Below are positions 53,219 through 62,449 of a stretch of DNA of 64,000 nt, one piece after another. Every line of letters starts with the position of its first letter. Position 1 is the stretch's first letter. This DNA is from Bemisia tabaci (Eukaryota > Arthropoda > Insecta > Hemiptera > Aleyrodidae), in NCBI RefSeq assembly GCF_918797505.1, contig NC_092800.1, forward strand, positions 36,756,263 to 36,820,262. The letters are read 5' to 3'. The notes beneath the pieces were generated by a model, which worked only from the letters and a program-made list of their open reading frames with translations, did no database searches and was not told where the DNA came from. The position numbers were made by a program, and so were the translations under genes.

Positions 53219-53442
53219 CACTGAAAAAAACACATTGGATCTAGAGTCCAGACTCTTGAAAACATTGATAAGAAAAAATACTCTTGATTCAATCGGATTT
53301 TTGCTTGAATCAAAACGAAATCCGCTTAAATTGAGAGGCTTGGTTCTTGATTTAAGCTAGATTCTGATTGAATCAAGAGTACTGTTTCTTGTTGATGTTT
53401 TTAAGAGTCTGGACTCTAGATACAATGTGTTTTTTTTCCAGT
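53219..53442. mobile_element. Family B palindromic MITE, copy 6 (nested in C)
   Basis: CACTGAAAAAAACACATTGG ... GTGTTTTTTTTCCAGTG. TA lies on both sides, while intact C copies carry a single TA at this position. This is the best proof that B inserts with a TA duplication. Confidence 0.95.
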
Positions 53443-53479
53443 GTATAACTCCGCTTCAACAATACATTAGGTTACAAAT

Positions 53480-53727
53480 GAGGGGCTCGGAGGACAAGGC
53501 GCATAAGTGCAGTTTTTGAAAGAATTGAGTTATTAATGATTCCACCTAAAACTAGTTTGACTGCATATTCTGTGAAAAAATTCGCTCCCGAATTCCAATT
53601 TTTAAGCATCAAAAAGTCAGTTTGAACTTTCTTTCCGCCGTAAGGATCCATGTAAGTTCGAAACTTCTAACACGTGTTTCTCGCAATAGCGAAAACTGCA
53701 CTTGTGCGCCTTGTCCTCCACGCCCTT
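53480..53727. mobile_element. Element G, complete copy (nested in C)
   Basis: GAGGGGCTCGGAGGACAAGG and CGCATAAGTGCAG at the left pair with CTGCACTTGTGCGCC and TTGTCCTCCACGCCC at the right. The second copy is 22395-22547. Confidence 0.82.
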
Positions 53728-53905
53728 CAAATATAGTTCCGCTGGTTTCCTCGTGAGATTATGTCCTAGAAACACACCTTATTACCTAAAATGCGGCAAA
53801 ATGAACATCAAAAATTTGCGATAATTCCGTGAAAAATTCCATATTCGACATTTTTGATCCATTGTGCGCCGCCAAGCGTTGTGACCGCGGTCGGCGCCCA
53901 AAGTT

Positions 53906-54031
53906 CGTCGCTCGTCTGACGTAAGGGCGTATCTCTATTCTCACGTGAGCTCCGAAAAGCATGGAGTTATATGAACAAGAAGGCTCACGTGGAAATTGAG
54001 ATACCCCCTTACGTCACATGAGAGCGATGAG
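53906..54031. mobile_element. Element T palindrome, copy 2
   Basis: GTCGCTCGTCTGACGTAAGG at the left and CCCTTACGTCACATGAGAGC at the right. It matches copy 1 in the arms (GGCGTATCTC / GAGATACCCC), with a diverged centre. Confidence 0.82.
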
Positions 54032-54199
54032 TTGAATCGCAAGGAATGAGGTCACAGCGGGACCAGTTCGCGGGTCCAAAATACGAAATTAAACAGGAAA
54101 AACGACCTATCAATATCTGCACGTTGCCGAAATTCCGTAGACAAAAAACCGAAACTAATCCATATATCCACGTGAAGTCTAAAAATATCTGACAATGCT

Positions 54200-54478
54200 G
54201 GTTGGTTTTTGAAATTTATGGACAAAACGAGAGACAAAGAAGACACAGGGAATATGGAGTGATCCTATTGGTTGAAATGAGTGGAGCCGATCGATTAAGG
54301 GGGAGATGATGGACTAACTATAGGGTCTCTCGTGGGTTGCCGTTAATTAGTCCATTGCCTACCCCCTTTGTCCATTGCAACTTCCCACTTCCACCAGGAG
54401 GATCCCTCCATATCCCTCTTTTCTTCTATGTCTATAGCTTTGTCTATCAATTTCAATAAATGACCTGCTGTGAATAAT
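54200..54478. mobile_element. Family P element, copy 3
   Basis: GAAATTTATGGACAAAACGA at the left and GTCTATCAATTTCAATAAAT at the right are inverted repeats. The two arms carry GGGAATATGGAGTGATCCTA and its complement. Confidence 0.78.
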
Positions 54479-54644
54479 CAAGGAGTGAAATTCGGTGCCG
54501 TGGTCTAAATAGCACCCAAAAACCCCGATTGATGTATGCAAAGTGAAATTACCACCATAAAAGCGTATGACACACCGCAAAAAGAGTAGATTTCGCTCCG
54601 TATTCATATCGCTCGGAGTTGTTCCGAGGCGCTACTTTGACGCA

Positions 54645-54876
54645 GACCGCGTTAAGCAGATAGAAGGAACCGCGCCACATCGCCATTGCCAAATTCGATT
54701 GAGCAATTTAGCTTCTTGCACGAAAAGGGTTGTGCGGATTTTTTTGCCAACTTCGATGAAGTTTTTGCATTGTGCGGAGAACATTTCTTGAAGTTTTCGA
54801 AGGAGTTCGCACAAACGTTCTCTTGTAAAAAAATTAAATCGCCCAGTTAAATTTGGCGATAGCCGATGTGGCTCCA
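54645..54876. mobile_element. Family O element, copy 2
   Basis: GACCGCGTTAAGCAGATAGA, GGAACC and CCAAATTCGATTGAGCAATT at the left, GCGATAGCCGATGTGGCTCC at the right. The rightmost 20 bp are lost. Confidence 0.75.
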
Positions 54877-54902
54877 CAAAAAAATTCACAGCTTTTTTTG
54901 AA

Positions 54903-55131
54903 CACTGGAAAAAAAACACATTGGATCTAGAGTCCAGACTCTTCAAAACATCGACAAGAAAAAATACTCTTGAATCAATCGGATTTTTGCTTAAATCAAA
55001 AACCAAGCCTCTTAATTTGAGCGGATTTCCTTTCGATTTAAGCAAAAATGTGATTGAATAAGGAGTATTTTTTCTTGTCAATGTTTTCAAGAGCCTGGAC
55101 TCTAGATCCAATGTTTTTTTCTTTTTTTTCT
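54903..55131. mobile_element. Family B palindromic MITE, copy 7
   Basis: CACTGGAAAAAAAACACATT ... TTTTTTTCTTTTTTTTCTG. The 168-codon minus-strand frame across it is palindrome-derived. Confidence 0.9.
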
Positions 55132-55198
55132 GAAACATGAATGTTTTGTGGGAACCGTTTCGGCAAGGTTCGGATGCACTTACGATGTTTCTGCTTAG

Positions 55199-55234
55199 GA
55201 CGGGCGAAGATGGCGGCGCGGCGGATCGCGGATG
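55199..55234 (+). CDS. Candidate small exon with ATG (start exon or internal microexon)
   Basis: After the acceptor-like GATGTTTCTGCTTAG, the 36 nt contain AAGATGGCGGCGCGGCGGAT and end GATG|GTGAGT. Read from the ATG at 55210 it gives Met-Ala-Ala-Arg-Arg-Ile-Ala-Asp plus one base, in a CpG-rich context typical of start exons. Read as an internal exon it accepts one base and leaves one, matching 47603-47707. The two interpretations cannot be separated here. Confidence 0.28.
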
Positions 55235-55454
55235 GTGAGTCGTTGTTCGCGGTCGGATCCTCGATTCACGGACGATGTCTAGACCAATAACTCACCATTC
55301 GCACGCATTTCGCGCCACTGCCACCGGCCACGCCCAAACCATGAACGAGACCCCGCGTTGTCGGCCCGTCGCCCAACATTCTCGCCCGAAGATTCAAAGT
55401 TTCGGCTTGTCCTACCTCCTTTGTCCATTGCAACCATCCGCTTCCACCTATATA

Positions 55455-56027
55455 CTGCCGTGCTTAGGAAGAACGCCGTACACGGAGAAAAAAACCTCGT
55501 GCGTGGGACCCGAAGTTCAGGTCATATGGATCTCTGAAGTTTTCGGATTGAGCATCTGAACACTGGTTCACAGGTTCGGATCACACATCTGAAACTTCAG
55601 TTCTCACAGCTGAAGTACTTCAGATGTGAGAACCGAAGTTTTTCGGATGTGAGAACCGAAGTACTTCAGATGTAAGAACTGAAGTTACAGATGTGTGATC
55701 CAAACCTCAGCAGCTGGACCTACAGTGTTCAGCCGAAAACTTCAGAGATCCATATGACCTAGACTTCGGGTCCCACGAACGAGGTTTTTTTCTTCGTGTA
55801 TGAGCATTCGAGAGTTGCCAAATTTCGTTCTATAAAATGTTCATTTTTGAGGAAAATTATGAATATTTTCCCTTGAAATTTTCAGGAACCTCAGGTGTAA
55901 TTGTAAACAACATTATTTGAAAAATTTGAAGAAAAAAATTCATCAGTTTACCAAGAAATTTGTGTTTTATAAATAGAAATTTGGCAACGCCTGGAGGTTC
56001 ATACGGCGTTTTCCCTTAGCGCGGCAG
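55455..56027. mobile_element. Family A MITE, copy 11, itself interrupted by W
   Basis: CTGCCGTGCTTAGGAAGAAC at the left and CGGCGTTTTCCCTTAGCGCG GCAG at the right, flanked by TATA. W (55481-55798) lies within its left TIR. Without W it measures about 253 bp, normal for A. Confidence 0.93.
55481..55798. mobile_element. Element W: 318-bp hairpin nested in A
   Basis: CACGGAGAAAAAAACCTCGT at the left and its complement AGGTTTTTTTCTTCGTG at the right. TA on both sides; intact A reads GCCGTATGAACATTC with one TA. The arms pair over about 140 bp (GACCCGAAGTTCAGGTCATA / TATGACCTAGACTTCGGGTC), and the centre holds repeated ACTTCAGATGTGAGAACC motifs. Confidence 0.95.
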
Positions 56028-56210
56028 TATAGGATCCCTCCATATCCCTTTTGTCTTCTTTGTCTGCAGCTTTGTCTATCAATTTCAACAAGCAACCTGC
56101 TGGGGCGGCTCTCAAGTTTCAGTCCAAAACCTCGATCCATCCCTGAACCAGATAGATCCTCTCTTAGGTGTTCCAATGAGAGTATCTTTTTGCGTAACCA
56201 TATCGATCTA

Positions 56211-56649
56211 TGGGTCAGTTGTGCTGGTCACAGAATCGGGTTTTGATGCTTGATTCTTGTTAATTAGCTCAAAATAATAAGATCTGTCCAAACAGCAACT
56301 TTCTTTGTTCAATACTAACCGAGATTTTGCCCTTTGAAAAGTCGGGTTTTTGACGTCATCAACTGCGGTAGTGACACCCTTGGTTTCTTCCACCTTACTT
56401 TCATTCGCTTTTCATGTTGAACAAGTGGATCAAATGTGCGTCACACTGACTGATGAATGCAAGGTATGGAAGAAACCAAGGGTGTCTCTATACCGCGGTG
56501 GATGACGTCAAAACCCGACTTTTCATAAGGGGATATCTCGGTTCATATTTAACGCCGGAAGTTGCTGTTTGGACTGATCTCCTTATTTTTAGCTAATCTG
56601 CAAGAATCAAACACTAAAACTCGATTCTGAGACCAGCGCAACTAACCCA
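56211..56649. repeat. Element U: large inverted repeat with about 185-bp arms
   Basis: TGGGTCAGTTGTGCTGGTCA at the left and the complementary GACCAGCGCAACTAACCCA at the right. The arms include GATTCTTG, AACAGCAACTT, AAAAGTCGGGTTTTTGACGT and CCAAGGGTGTC pairs around a 68-bp loop. Single copy in the window. Confidence 0.88.
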
Positions 56650-57241
56650 TTACCCTTCGATCAATTTTTTCCAGCAACCTTCATGGATCGACTCATCTCT
56701 CACATACAATTTGGGATCTTATTTGTTTTGTGCACTTTTAAAGGACTCAGCGAGGCTGTGTGATTGGCTCATTTCTGATGATTGTGGCACCACTCTGAAT
56801 TTAACAGTAAAATTGTTGAAAAAATAGTCAGTCGCATGATCGCAGCACTGATGCAGCTGCCTTATCTACAAAACTTGAAGCTTGGTTCCGCCTGCCTGTT
56901 TCAACGTCAAGTTTTTTCGATTAGTAAATAATAATCAAATCTGTTAAATCGCCAGTCGCTATGTTCATTGATGGCCGAGGACATGAAGCGAACTTTGAAA
57001 AGAAAGTAACGGTTTGGGTAGTGTGAGGTCTACGTTTTTTTCGATTAGAACACTAAACCGAACTGTTCGGTCCGTCGAACCGACTCTTCAGAATTCGATC
57101 ATCTCAAGCGAATAGCTTGGTCGAGCTGACCGAATAATTCGGTTGTCTGTATCGAACGAAAGCATATTCCAAATCACCAGGACTATTCGATTTCAACGAC
57201 TTTTCTCTTCAGCACACGATGTATAACATGCATCTGCGTTT
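56650..57241. other. No recognisable feature
   Basis: AT-rich unique DNA. A cluster of TTCGGT/ACCGAA motifs occurs at 57055-57150 without clear organisation. Confidence 0.35.
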
Positions 57242-57494
57242 CTGTCGTGCTACGGAAAAACGCTGTATGAACATTCGAGAGTTGCCAAATTTCCTTAGAT
57301 AAAATATTTATTTTTGGGAAAAATTATGAATATTTTTCCTTGAAATTTTCAGACACTTTGAATTAAATTACAAACAAAATTATCTGAGAAATAGGCAGAA
57401 AATTATTCAAGATTTTTCTTGAAAATTAGTGATTTGCCAGAGGAGATTTGGCAACGCCTGAATGCTCATACTGCGTTTTTCCTTAGCACGGCAG
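57242..57494. mobile_element. Family A MITE, copy 14
   Basis: CTGTCGTGCTACGGAAAAAC ... CTGCGTTTTTCCTTAGCACG GCAG. Flanks GTTT and ATTT, three of four matching. Confidence 0.88.
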
Positions 57495-57783
57495 ATTTGT
57501 CCTGACTACGGTTTTCTCCAACTTAAACTGACAGTAAGTTTAAAAACGTTTTAATTTATGCATAAGAAGCGTTTGGTGCAAATTTATCGTGTCACTAATA
57601 AGTAAAGCAGCTTTTCTGCGCGAAGAAAGAAAATGGAGTAACAAAATGGACCGTGCCGTGGAACGTGGTTCCCGGTCAACGATGGAGTGTGATTCGCCTT
57701 AATTTACAACAGATAGGCTATTATCTCAACACTTCAAATTTTTTGCCTATACTGTCAAAATGAAGGCGAGCAACGTTTCAGGA

Positions 57784-57885
57784 ACTGCACTCTGTTTGGC
57801 GCAATGCATGAAGTATTCATGCAGTCCTGTAGGCGCTGTGCCTTTCACGCCGACCGCTGCTGAACGCAATGTGTTTCACGCAAAA
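57784..57885. repeat. Element AA, third unit
   Basis: TGCACTCTGTTTGGCGCAAT, GAAGTATTCATGCAGTCCTG and CACGCCGACCGCTGCTGAAC parallel the tandem pair at 40820-40985. Confidence 0.75.
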
Positions 57886-58349
57886 TCACCCAAAACACTC
57901 TGCAGGCAAATATATATCAAAATCAAAATTTTCGGATTTTCCAAAATTAAATTGGTTTCTCGTGAGCCTGGAATTTCCTTTTTTTTTGTAAAGTATTAAC
58001 TCAACTCAGTTTCACCTCGTATTCTCGAAAGAAGGCGTTCATCCGAAATTTTAAATAAGCTTTTATTGGTCCTGAATATGCCCCTACAGCATAAAAAAAA
58101 AAAAATTCAGAACTTTCGGACAAATGTTGAGTATCTTTTAAGCACTCAATTCTTAGTCATTCTTTTTGAGGAGAAAATCAATTTCTTGCCTCTCCTGTAA
58201 ACATGTCATTTCGCGGATTCATGGACCTCTACCACAAACCGAGTCAATTAATATCCCTTTACTTCGTAAACAGGCACGTTGTTGCCATAAAAATAGAGAA
58301 TCCCGCGGTGTGGATGATTCACAGTGATTTTTTTTCTCTCCTCAACAAC

Positions 58350-58615
58350 ACTAGCAGGCTGATTGTTAAAATTTATAGACAAAGAAGACAAAAGGGATAT
58401 GGAGGGATCCTATTGGTGGTAGCGGGTGGTCGCAATGGACATAGAATGAGGTAGGTAATGGACTAGCAAACAGCAACCCAAGAGAGACCCTATAGTTAGT
58501 CCATCATTTATCCCCCAGGTCTAAACCATCCATTTCAATCGATGAGATTGCTCCTTACTCCCTATGTCCTCTTTGTCTATAGCTTTGTCTATCAATTTCA
58601 GTAATCAGCCCTCTA
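58350..58615. mobile_element. Family P element, copy 5
   Basis: AGGCTGATTGTTAAAATTTA at the left and CAATTTCAGTAATCAGCCCT at the right are inverted. GGGATATGGAGGGATCCTAT with GGTGGTAGCGGGTGGTCGCA is the P body. It also supplies the uninterrupted reference for the A insertion in copy 4. Confidence 0.8.
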
Positions 58616-58639
58616 AGCTATTCACGGAATGATCTCGAG

Positions 58640-59370
58640 CGCTCATTATCGGCACGGGTTAAAACAAAATCCGACCAGAGGCTACCTTTTTTTTATCAAC
58701 ACACTGACGCAACTTTGATACTAAATAAATTAATTCGCCTAATTTGGCAACAATGACCGAATATTGCGCACCTGCGTGCACGATGGTGGTCCTGATTCCC
58801 ACTCCGGTGTCCCGAATTCGAATCCCGGTCAAGGTGCCCGCCAACATTATTGTCAAACTGAACTGAATTTCCCTCTGAAATTGCATTCTGCTCGCTCTTC
58901 TCATTCGGTACGGCAATTTTGCACCCATTGTGCTGCATTAAATCCGGGAACAGTGTTGCCATTTTATTTTACTTAAGATTTCGGGGTTCCTGACATTAAT
59001 TCCGATTTCTTAAAGTTCCGAGAAAAATTCTGGTTTTTTCAAGAGTTCCGAGGAAATTCCGAAATACACCCGGATGTAGTTCCGAGGATCGTCAAGTTTG
59101 TAAAAAAATCGGTCAAACTGACATGTTGTATTTCGGACCATAACGTCCGATTTTTTTTCTTAGATCAACTCATGATATAATTTTAAATACTTTACATAGA
59201 ATGACTTTTTTCCATAAACTACGGACACCGTTTCCAAGAGGATCGATGATAAAAGTCGGCTGTAACGACTTTCGTCATAAAAAAAAAAATAAAGATGCCC
59301 GAAATGCAAACACCTCCTTTTTTTTTCTCTATGGTTTTGCACCTTCAATGAACTATACTGGTGTGGTGTA
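58640..59370. other. Unique DNA, no supported gene
   Basis: A B-box-like TCGAATCCC lies at about 58820, but no A box or cloverleaf is recognisable around it. A TTCCGA-rich stretch lies at 58985-59095. Confidence 0.35.
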
Positions 59371-59623
59371 CTGCAATGCTAAGGAAGAACGCCGTATGAA
59401 CATTCGAGAGTTGCCACATCTCCTTCGATAAAATATTTATTTTTGAGGAAAGTTATGAAATTTTTTTTTTGAAATTTGCAGGAACTTTAGGTAAAATTGC
59501 GAACAACATAATCTTAAAAATTGGAAGGAAAATATTCATAAGTTTACCAGGAAATTTGTGTTTTATCAAAGGAAACTTGGCAACGCCTGAAGGTTCATAC
59601 GGCGTTTTGCCTTAGCACGGCAG
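59371..59623. mobile_element. Family A MITE, copy 12 (left of tandem pair)
   Basis: CTGCAATGCTAAGGAAGAAC ... CGGCGTTTTGCCTTAGCACG GCAG. The same 17-bp sequence TATACTGGTGTGGTGTA precedes it (59354-59370) and separates it from copy 13 (59624-59640). Confidence 0.93.
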
Positions 59624-59640
59624 TATACTGGTGTGGTGTA

Positions 59641-59900
59641 CTGCCGTGCTAAGGAAAAACGCCGTATGAACATTCGAGAGTTGCCAAATTTCCTACTATA
59701 AAATGTTTATTTTTGAGAAAAGTTATCAACATTCTTCCTTGAAAGTTTTAGACTATTTAGATCAAATTACGAACGAAATTCCCTGAAAAATCGAAATTAT
59801 TTTTTCTAAAAATATTCCCAAAAATTCGTGATTTAGCAAAGGAGATTTGGCAACGCCTACAGGCTCATACGGCGTTTTTCCTTAGCAGTTAGCACGGCAG
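59641..59900. mobile_element. Family A MITE, copy 13 (right of tandem pair)
   Basis: CTGCCGTGCTAAGGAAAAAC ... CGGCGTTTTTCCTTAGCAGT TAGCACGGCAG with an 8-bp local duplication (TTAGCAG) in the right TIR. TGTA on both sides (59637-59640 and 59901-59904). Confidence 0.93.
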
Positions 59901-59997
59901 TGTAGGTAGCTGTTGTGACAGTAGTAGTGAGAGGGACCCGAAACAACGAAAACGACAAGGGAAAGCGGCGTGTTTTTAGCTGTGATATAACTCACAT

Positions 59998-60073
59998 GGA
60001 CGTATTCATGCTAAAAGGAACTATGTCACATGCAAACCCTATGCTTATAGTTCCTTTTAGCATAAATGCGTCC
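59998..60073. mobile_element. Family D-type miniature (76 bp)
   Basis: GGACGTATTCATGCTAAAAG then GAACTATG at the left and TTTTAGCATAAATGCGTCC at the right. Perfect ACAT flanks (59994-59997 and 60074-60077). It is the smallest member and almost only two termini. Confidence 0.9.
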
Positions 60074-60302
60074 ACATGTGATTGCCCGTGCCCGCTAACC
60101 TATCTCATTAGTATGATCAGTGTTGGGTTTCCGCCGTATTTGGTCAACACCCAAACCAGTTCGCGTCACATCTCCGTCGAGTCTGTTTAAACATTCACGT
60201 CATCCGTTCCTAGCGGCTTCACGAAATTAACGAGGCGAGCATGAAAATGATAAGAGGACTTCTCCCATAAGGACCGTACCTGGAATCATAGAAAAAACCT
60301 AC

Positions 60303-60537
60303 ACGGAAAAAATTAAATTGCTGATTTAACAATTCAATTAGGTACTAAAAAAAAGTGACTGCAACGTTTCAACGTAGATTTTAAAACAAAAACACACTAC
60401 TTTAACCGCTATTGTAAGCTAATTTAACCACGGGGGTGGTTGAAGTAGCATTTTTGTTGTTGTTGTAAAATCTACATTGAAAGATTGCAGTCACTTTTTT
60501 AGCAAATGAATTGTTAAATCAGCAATTTTTTTCCGTG
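60303..60537. mobile_element. Element V: TA-flanked MITE
   Basis: CACGGAAAAAATTAAATTGC at the left and GCAATTTTTTTCCGTG at the right, TA on both sides. The arms pair over about 100 bp (TGATTTAACAATTCA, AAAGTGACTGCAACGTTTCA). Confidence 0.92.
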
Positions 60538-60638
60538 TAATTCGTCGGTTTTTAGACGAAGGGACGTAACTCTATTCTAAAATTTCAAAGACTTGAATAT
60601 CTCTGCCCAAAAAAATCGTTGATTTTTGCAAGTAATTG

Positions 60639-60894
60639 GACAGCGTTTAGCAGAAAAAAACCAAGCCACGTCAGCTATTGCCATTTTTTAAACTGGGCAA
60701 TTTCATTTTTTTTACAAGAGAACGTTTGTGCAGATTACTTTGAAAATTTTAAGGAATTCGCCTCGTACTATGCAAAAATGTCTCTAAAATTTGCACAATA
60801 ATCCGCACAACCCTTTTTATATAAAAAATTAAATTGCCCAAATAAATTTGGCAATAGCTGATGTGGCTTGGTTCGTTTCTGCTAAACGCAGTCC
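60639..60894. mobile_element. Family O MITE, complete copy 1
   Basis: GGACAGCGTTTAGCAGAAAA then AAACC, and the right end GTTTCTGCTAAACGCAGTCC-like complement. Flanks AATT and AATA. The body carries AATTTCATTTTTTTTACAAG and its partner. Confidence 0.88.
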
Positions 60895-61076
60895 AATAAA
60901 TTAGAAGGAAAATTAGCGAAATTTTCCCTGTAAAAATACAATTAACAAACGGCAATCTAGTTACGTTCTTTTTTTGCCCGGGAAACAGATATACTCTTTC
61001 GCCTCGGAAAAAATAAAATAGGATGAAAATTTTGAAACACCGCAATGGAGATACATAGTTTCACACCTTGGCCTTC

Positions 61077-61262
61077 CGTGTGAGACACGGACATCCGTCA
61101 AGCTTGGATGGTAGCATTAAGACTTTGCCAGCAACGTGTTTGTCCATCTACCCAGCTGCAGCTAGTGTACAGTAAATTAAAACGCCTTCAATTTTTTGAA
61201 TGCCACACGGACATCCGTTGAGGTTGAATAGTTGCATCAAGGCGCTGTCGTCAACGCGTCCC
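61077..61262. repeat. Family Y-related repeat, unit 1
   Basis: CACGGACATCCGTCAAGCTT, then CAAGGCGCTGTCGTCAACGC, with AAACGCCTTCAATTTTTTGA in between. A second unit with the same order is at 61560-61745. Confidence 0.7.
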
Positions 61263-61344
61263 ATCGTTCGTCGCCACAGACTAATACAAGTAGTGCGAAG
61301 AAAGTCAGAAGGCCTTTAGTTTTTTTTACATATCGATGGCCAAG

Positions 61345-61563
61345 TGAGAAACCACGTATCTCTGGTTGCGATGTTGCAAAATTCCCGTCAATCTTTATTT
61401 TTTCTTCGGCAAACTAGTCAACGTAGAAATCTCGTGATATTTCCTCTCTGTCAGCAAACAAATTGGTGTACATTTCAAGCCATAAAATAGGCTTATTTAA
61501 CTTGGAAAAACTATGGAAGGAGCGGACATTTTGAAACACCGCAGCGGAGATGCATGATTTCGC
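61345..61563. mobile_element. Family H-related element
   Basis: GAGAAACCACGTATCTCTGG and TTGCGATGTTGCAAAATTCC at the left, AAACACCGCAGCGGAGATGC at the right, as in H1. It sits between the two Y-related units. A right half also lies at 60985-61070. Confidence 0.65.
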
Positions 61564-61745
61564 ACTTTGGACATCCATATGCAACACAGACATCCGTCGA
61601 GCTTTAGTAGTCGCATCAAGGCGCTGCGCTGTTACCAACGCGTCCGACGAGCGACCCAAAACGCCTTCAATTTTTTGAATGCAATATGGACATCCGTCGA
61701 GGTTGAATAGGTGCATTAAGGCGCTGTCATCAACACGTCCTCTTG
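61560..61745. repeat. Family Y-related repeat, unit 2
   Basis: CAACACAGACATCCGTCGAG, AAAACGCCTTCAATTTTTTG and CATTAAGGCGCTGTCATCAA repeat unit 1 in the same order. Confidence 0.7.
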
Positions 61746-61792
61746 TTAATCGATCCCTAAAGACGAGTATGGTTAGTGCGAAGGAAATCATA

Positions 61793-61798
61793 CACTGG

Positions 61799-61846
<48 letters not shown>

Positions 61847-62064
61847 ACACATTGGATCTAGAGTCCAGACTCTTGAAAACATTGACAAGAAAAAATACTC
61901 TTGATTCAATCAGATTTTTGCTTAAATCAAAAGGAAATCCGCTCAAATTAAGAGGATTGGTTCTTGATTTAAGCAAAAATCCGATTGAACAGGAGTATTT
62001 TTTCTTGTCGATGTTTTTAAGAGTCTGGACTCTGGATCCAATGTGTTTTTTTTTTTTTCCGGTG
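61793..62064. mobile_element. Family B palindromic MITE, copy 8 with expanded poly(A)
   Basis: CACTGG followed by 47 A residues (61799-61845), where other copies have 7-9, then CACACATTGGATCTAGAGTC. The right end is a T run plus CCGGTG. TA flanks both sides. Confidence 0.94.
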
Positions 62065-62226
62065 TAAGGCCTTATTATTCAGTCTCTTGAAAATGCGACA
62101 TGCGGATGTATTGTCCATGCATCCACCGAGCATGAATGAATAGTTTCATATTCCCTTCAGAGCAAAAGAGATTTTCTCAAAACAGACGCAGGCACCGATG
62201 AACCCTAATCTGGACATCGTCGGTTC

Positions 62227-62243
62227 GGGGGGGGGGGGGGGGG
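62227..62243. repeat. Poly(G) run, 17 bp
   Basis: An uninterrupted G run. The surroundings (62070-62449) hold no other recognisable feature. Confidence 0.85.
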
Positions 62244-62449
62244 AGGGTGTCAGTGGTATGCCCCCCTCTCCCTCCTATCAAAAACCGAAAGAAAAATGAC
62301 AAGAAAGGAAAGAAAGACGGAGAGGATAAGTTTTAACAGGTTACACAAATTTTAGTTTGGTTTTGTTGTCGTTCGTTAAAGTCTCCGGAAATATCTATTG
62401 AGATGGCCAACGGAATGATGAATCCGCTTTACCGTCAGTGAACTTCATA

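Larger units (their letters stand above)
53160..53872. mobile_element. Family C element interrupted by B and G
   Basis: Left end CCGCACAGTGGATCGAGTGG, right end TTTTGATCCATTGTGCGCC. B (53219-53442) sits at the AAGCTTATAACTCCG position and G (53480-53727) further on. Remnant pieces such as TATAACTCCGCTTCAA and CCGCTGGTTTCCTCGTGAGA join up in C order. Confidence 0.88.
55425..56108. mobile_element. Family P element split by A
   Basis: TTTGTCCATTGCAACCATCC to CTTCCACC lies left of A copy 11 and GGATCCCTCCATATCCC to TCTATCAATTTCAACAAGC lies right of it. Other P copies read CCACCAATAGGATCCCTCC without interruption. Confidence 0.82.

Noticed and set aside
54632..55138. Longest frame in the window, 168 codons on the minus strand
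   Set aside because: It runs through O and B elements and is made of repeat sequence.
58748..58830. B-box-like TTCGAATCCC, possible tRNA-derived SINE
   Set aside because: No A box at the right distance, no 3' tail and no second copy in the window.
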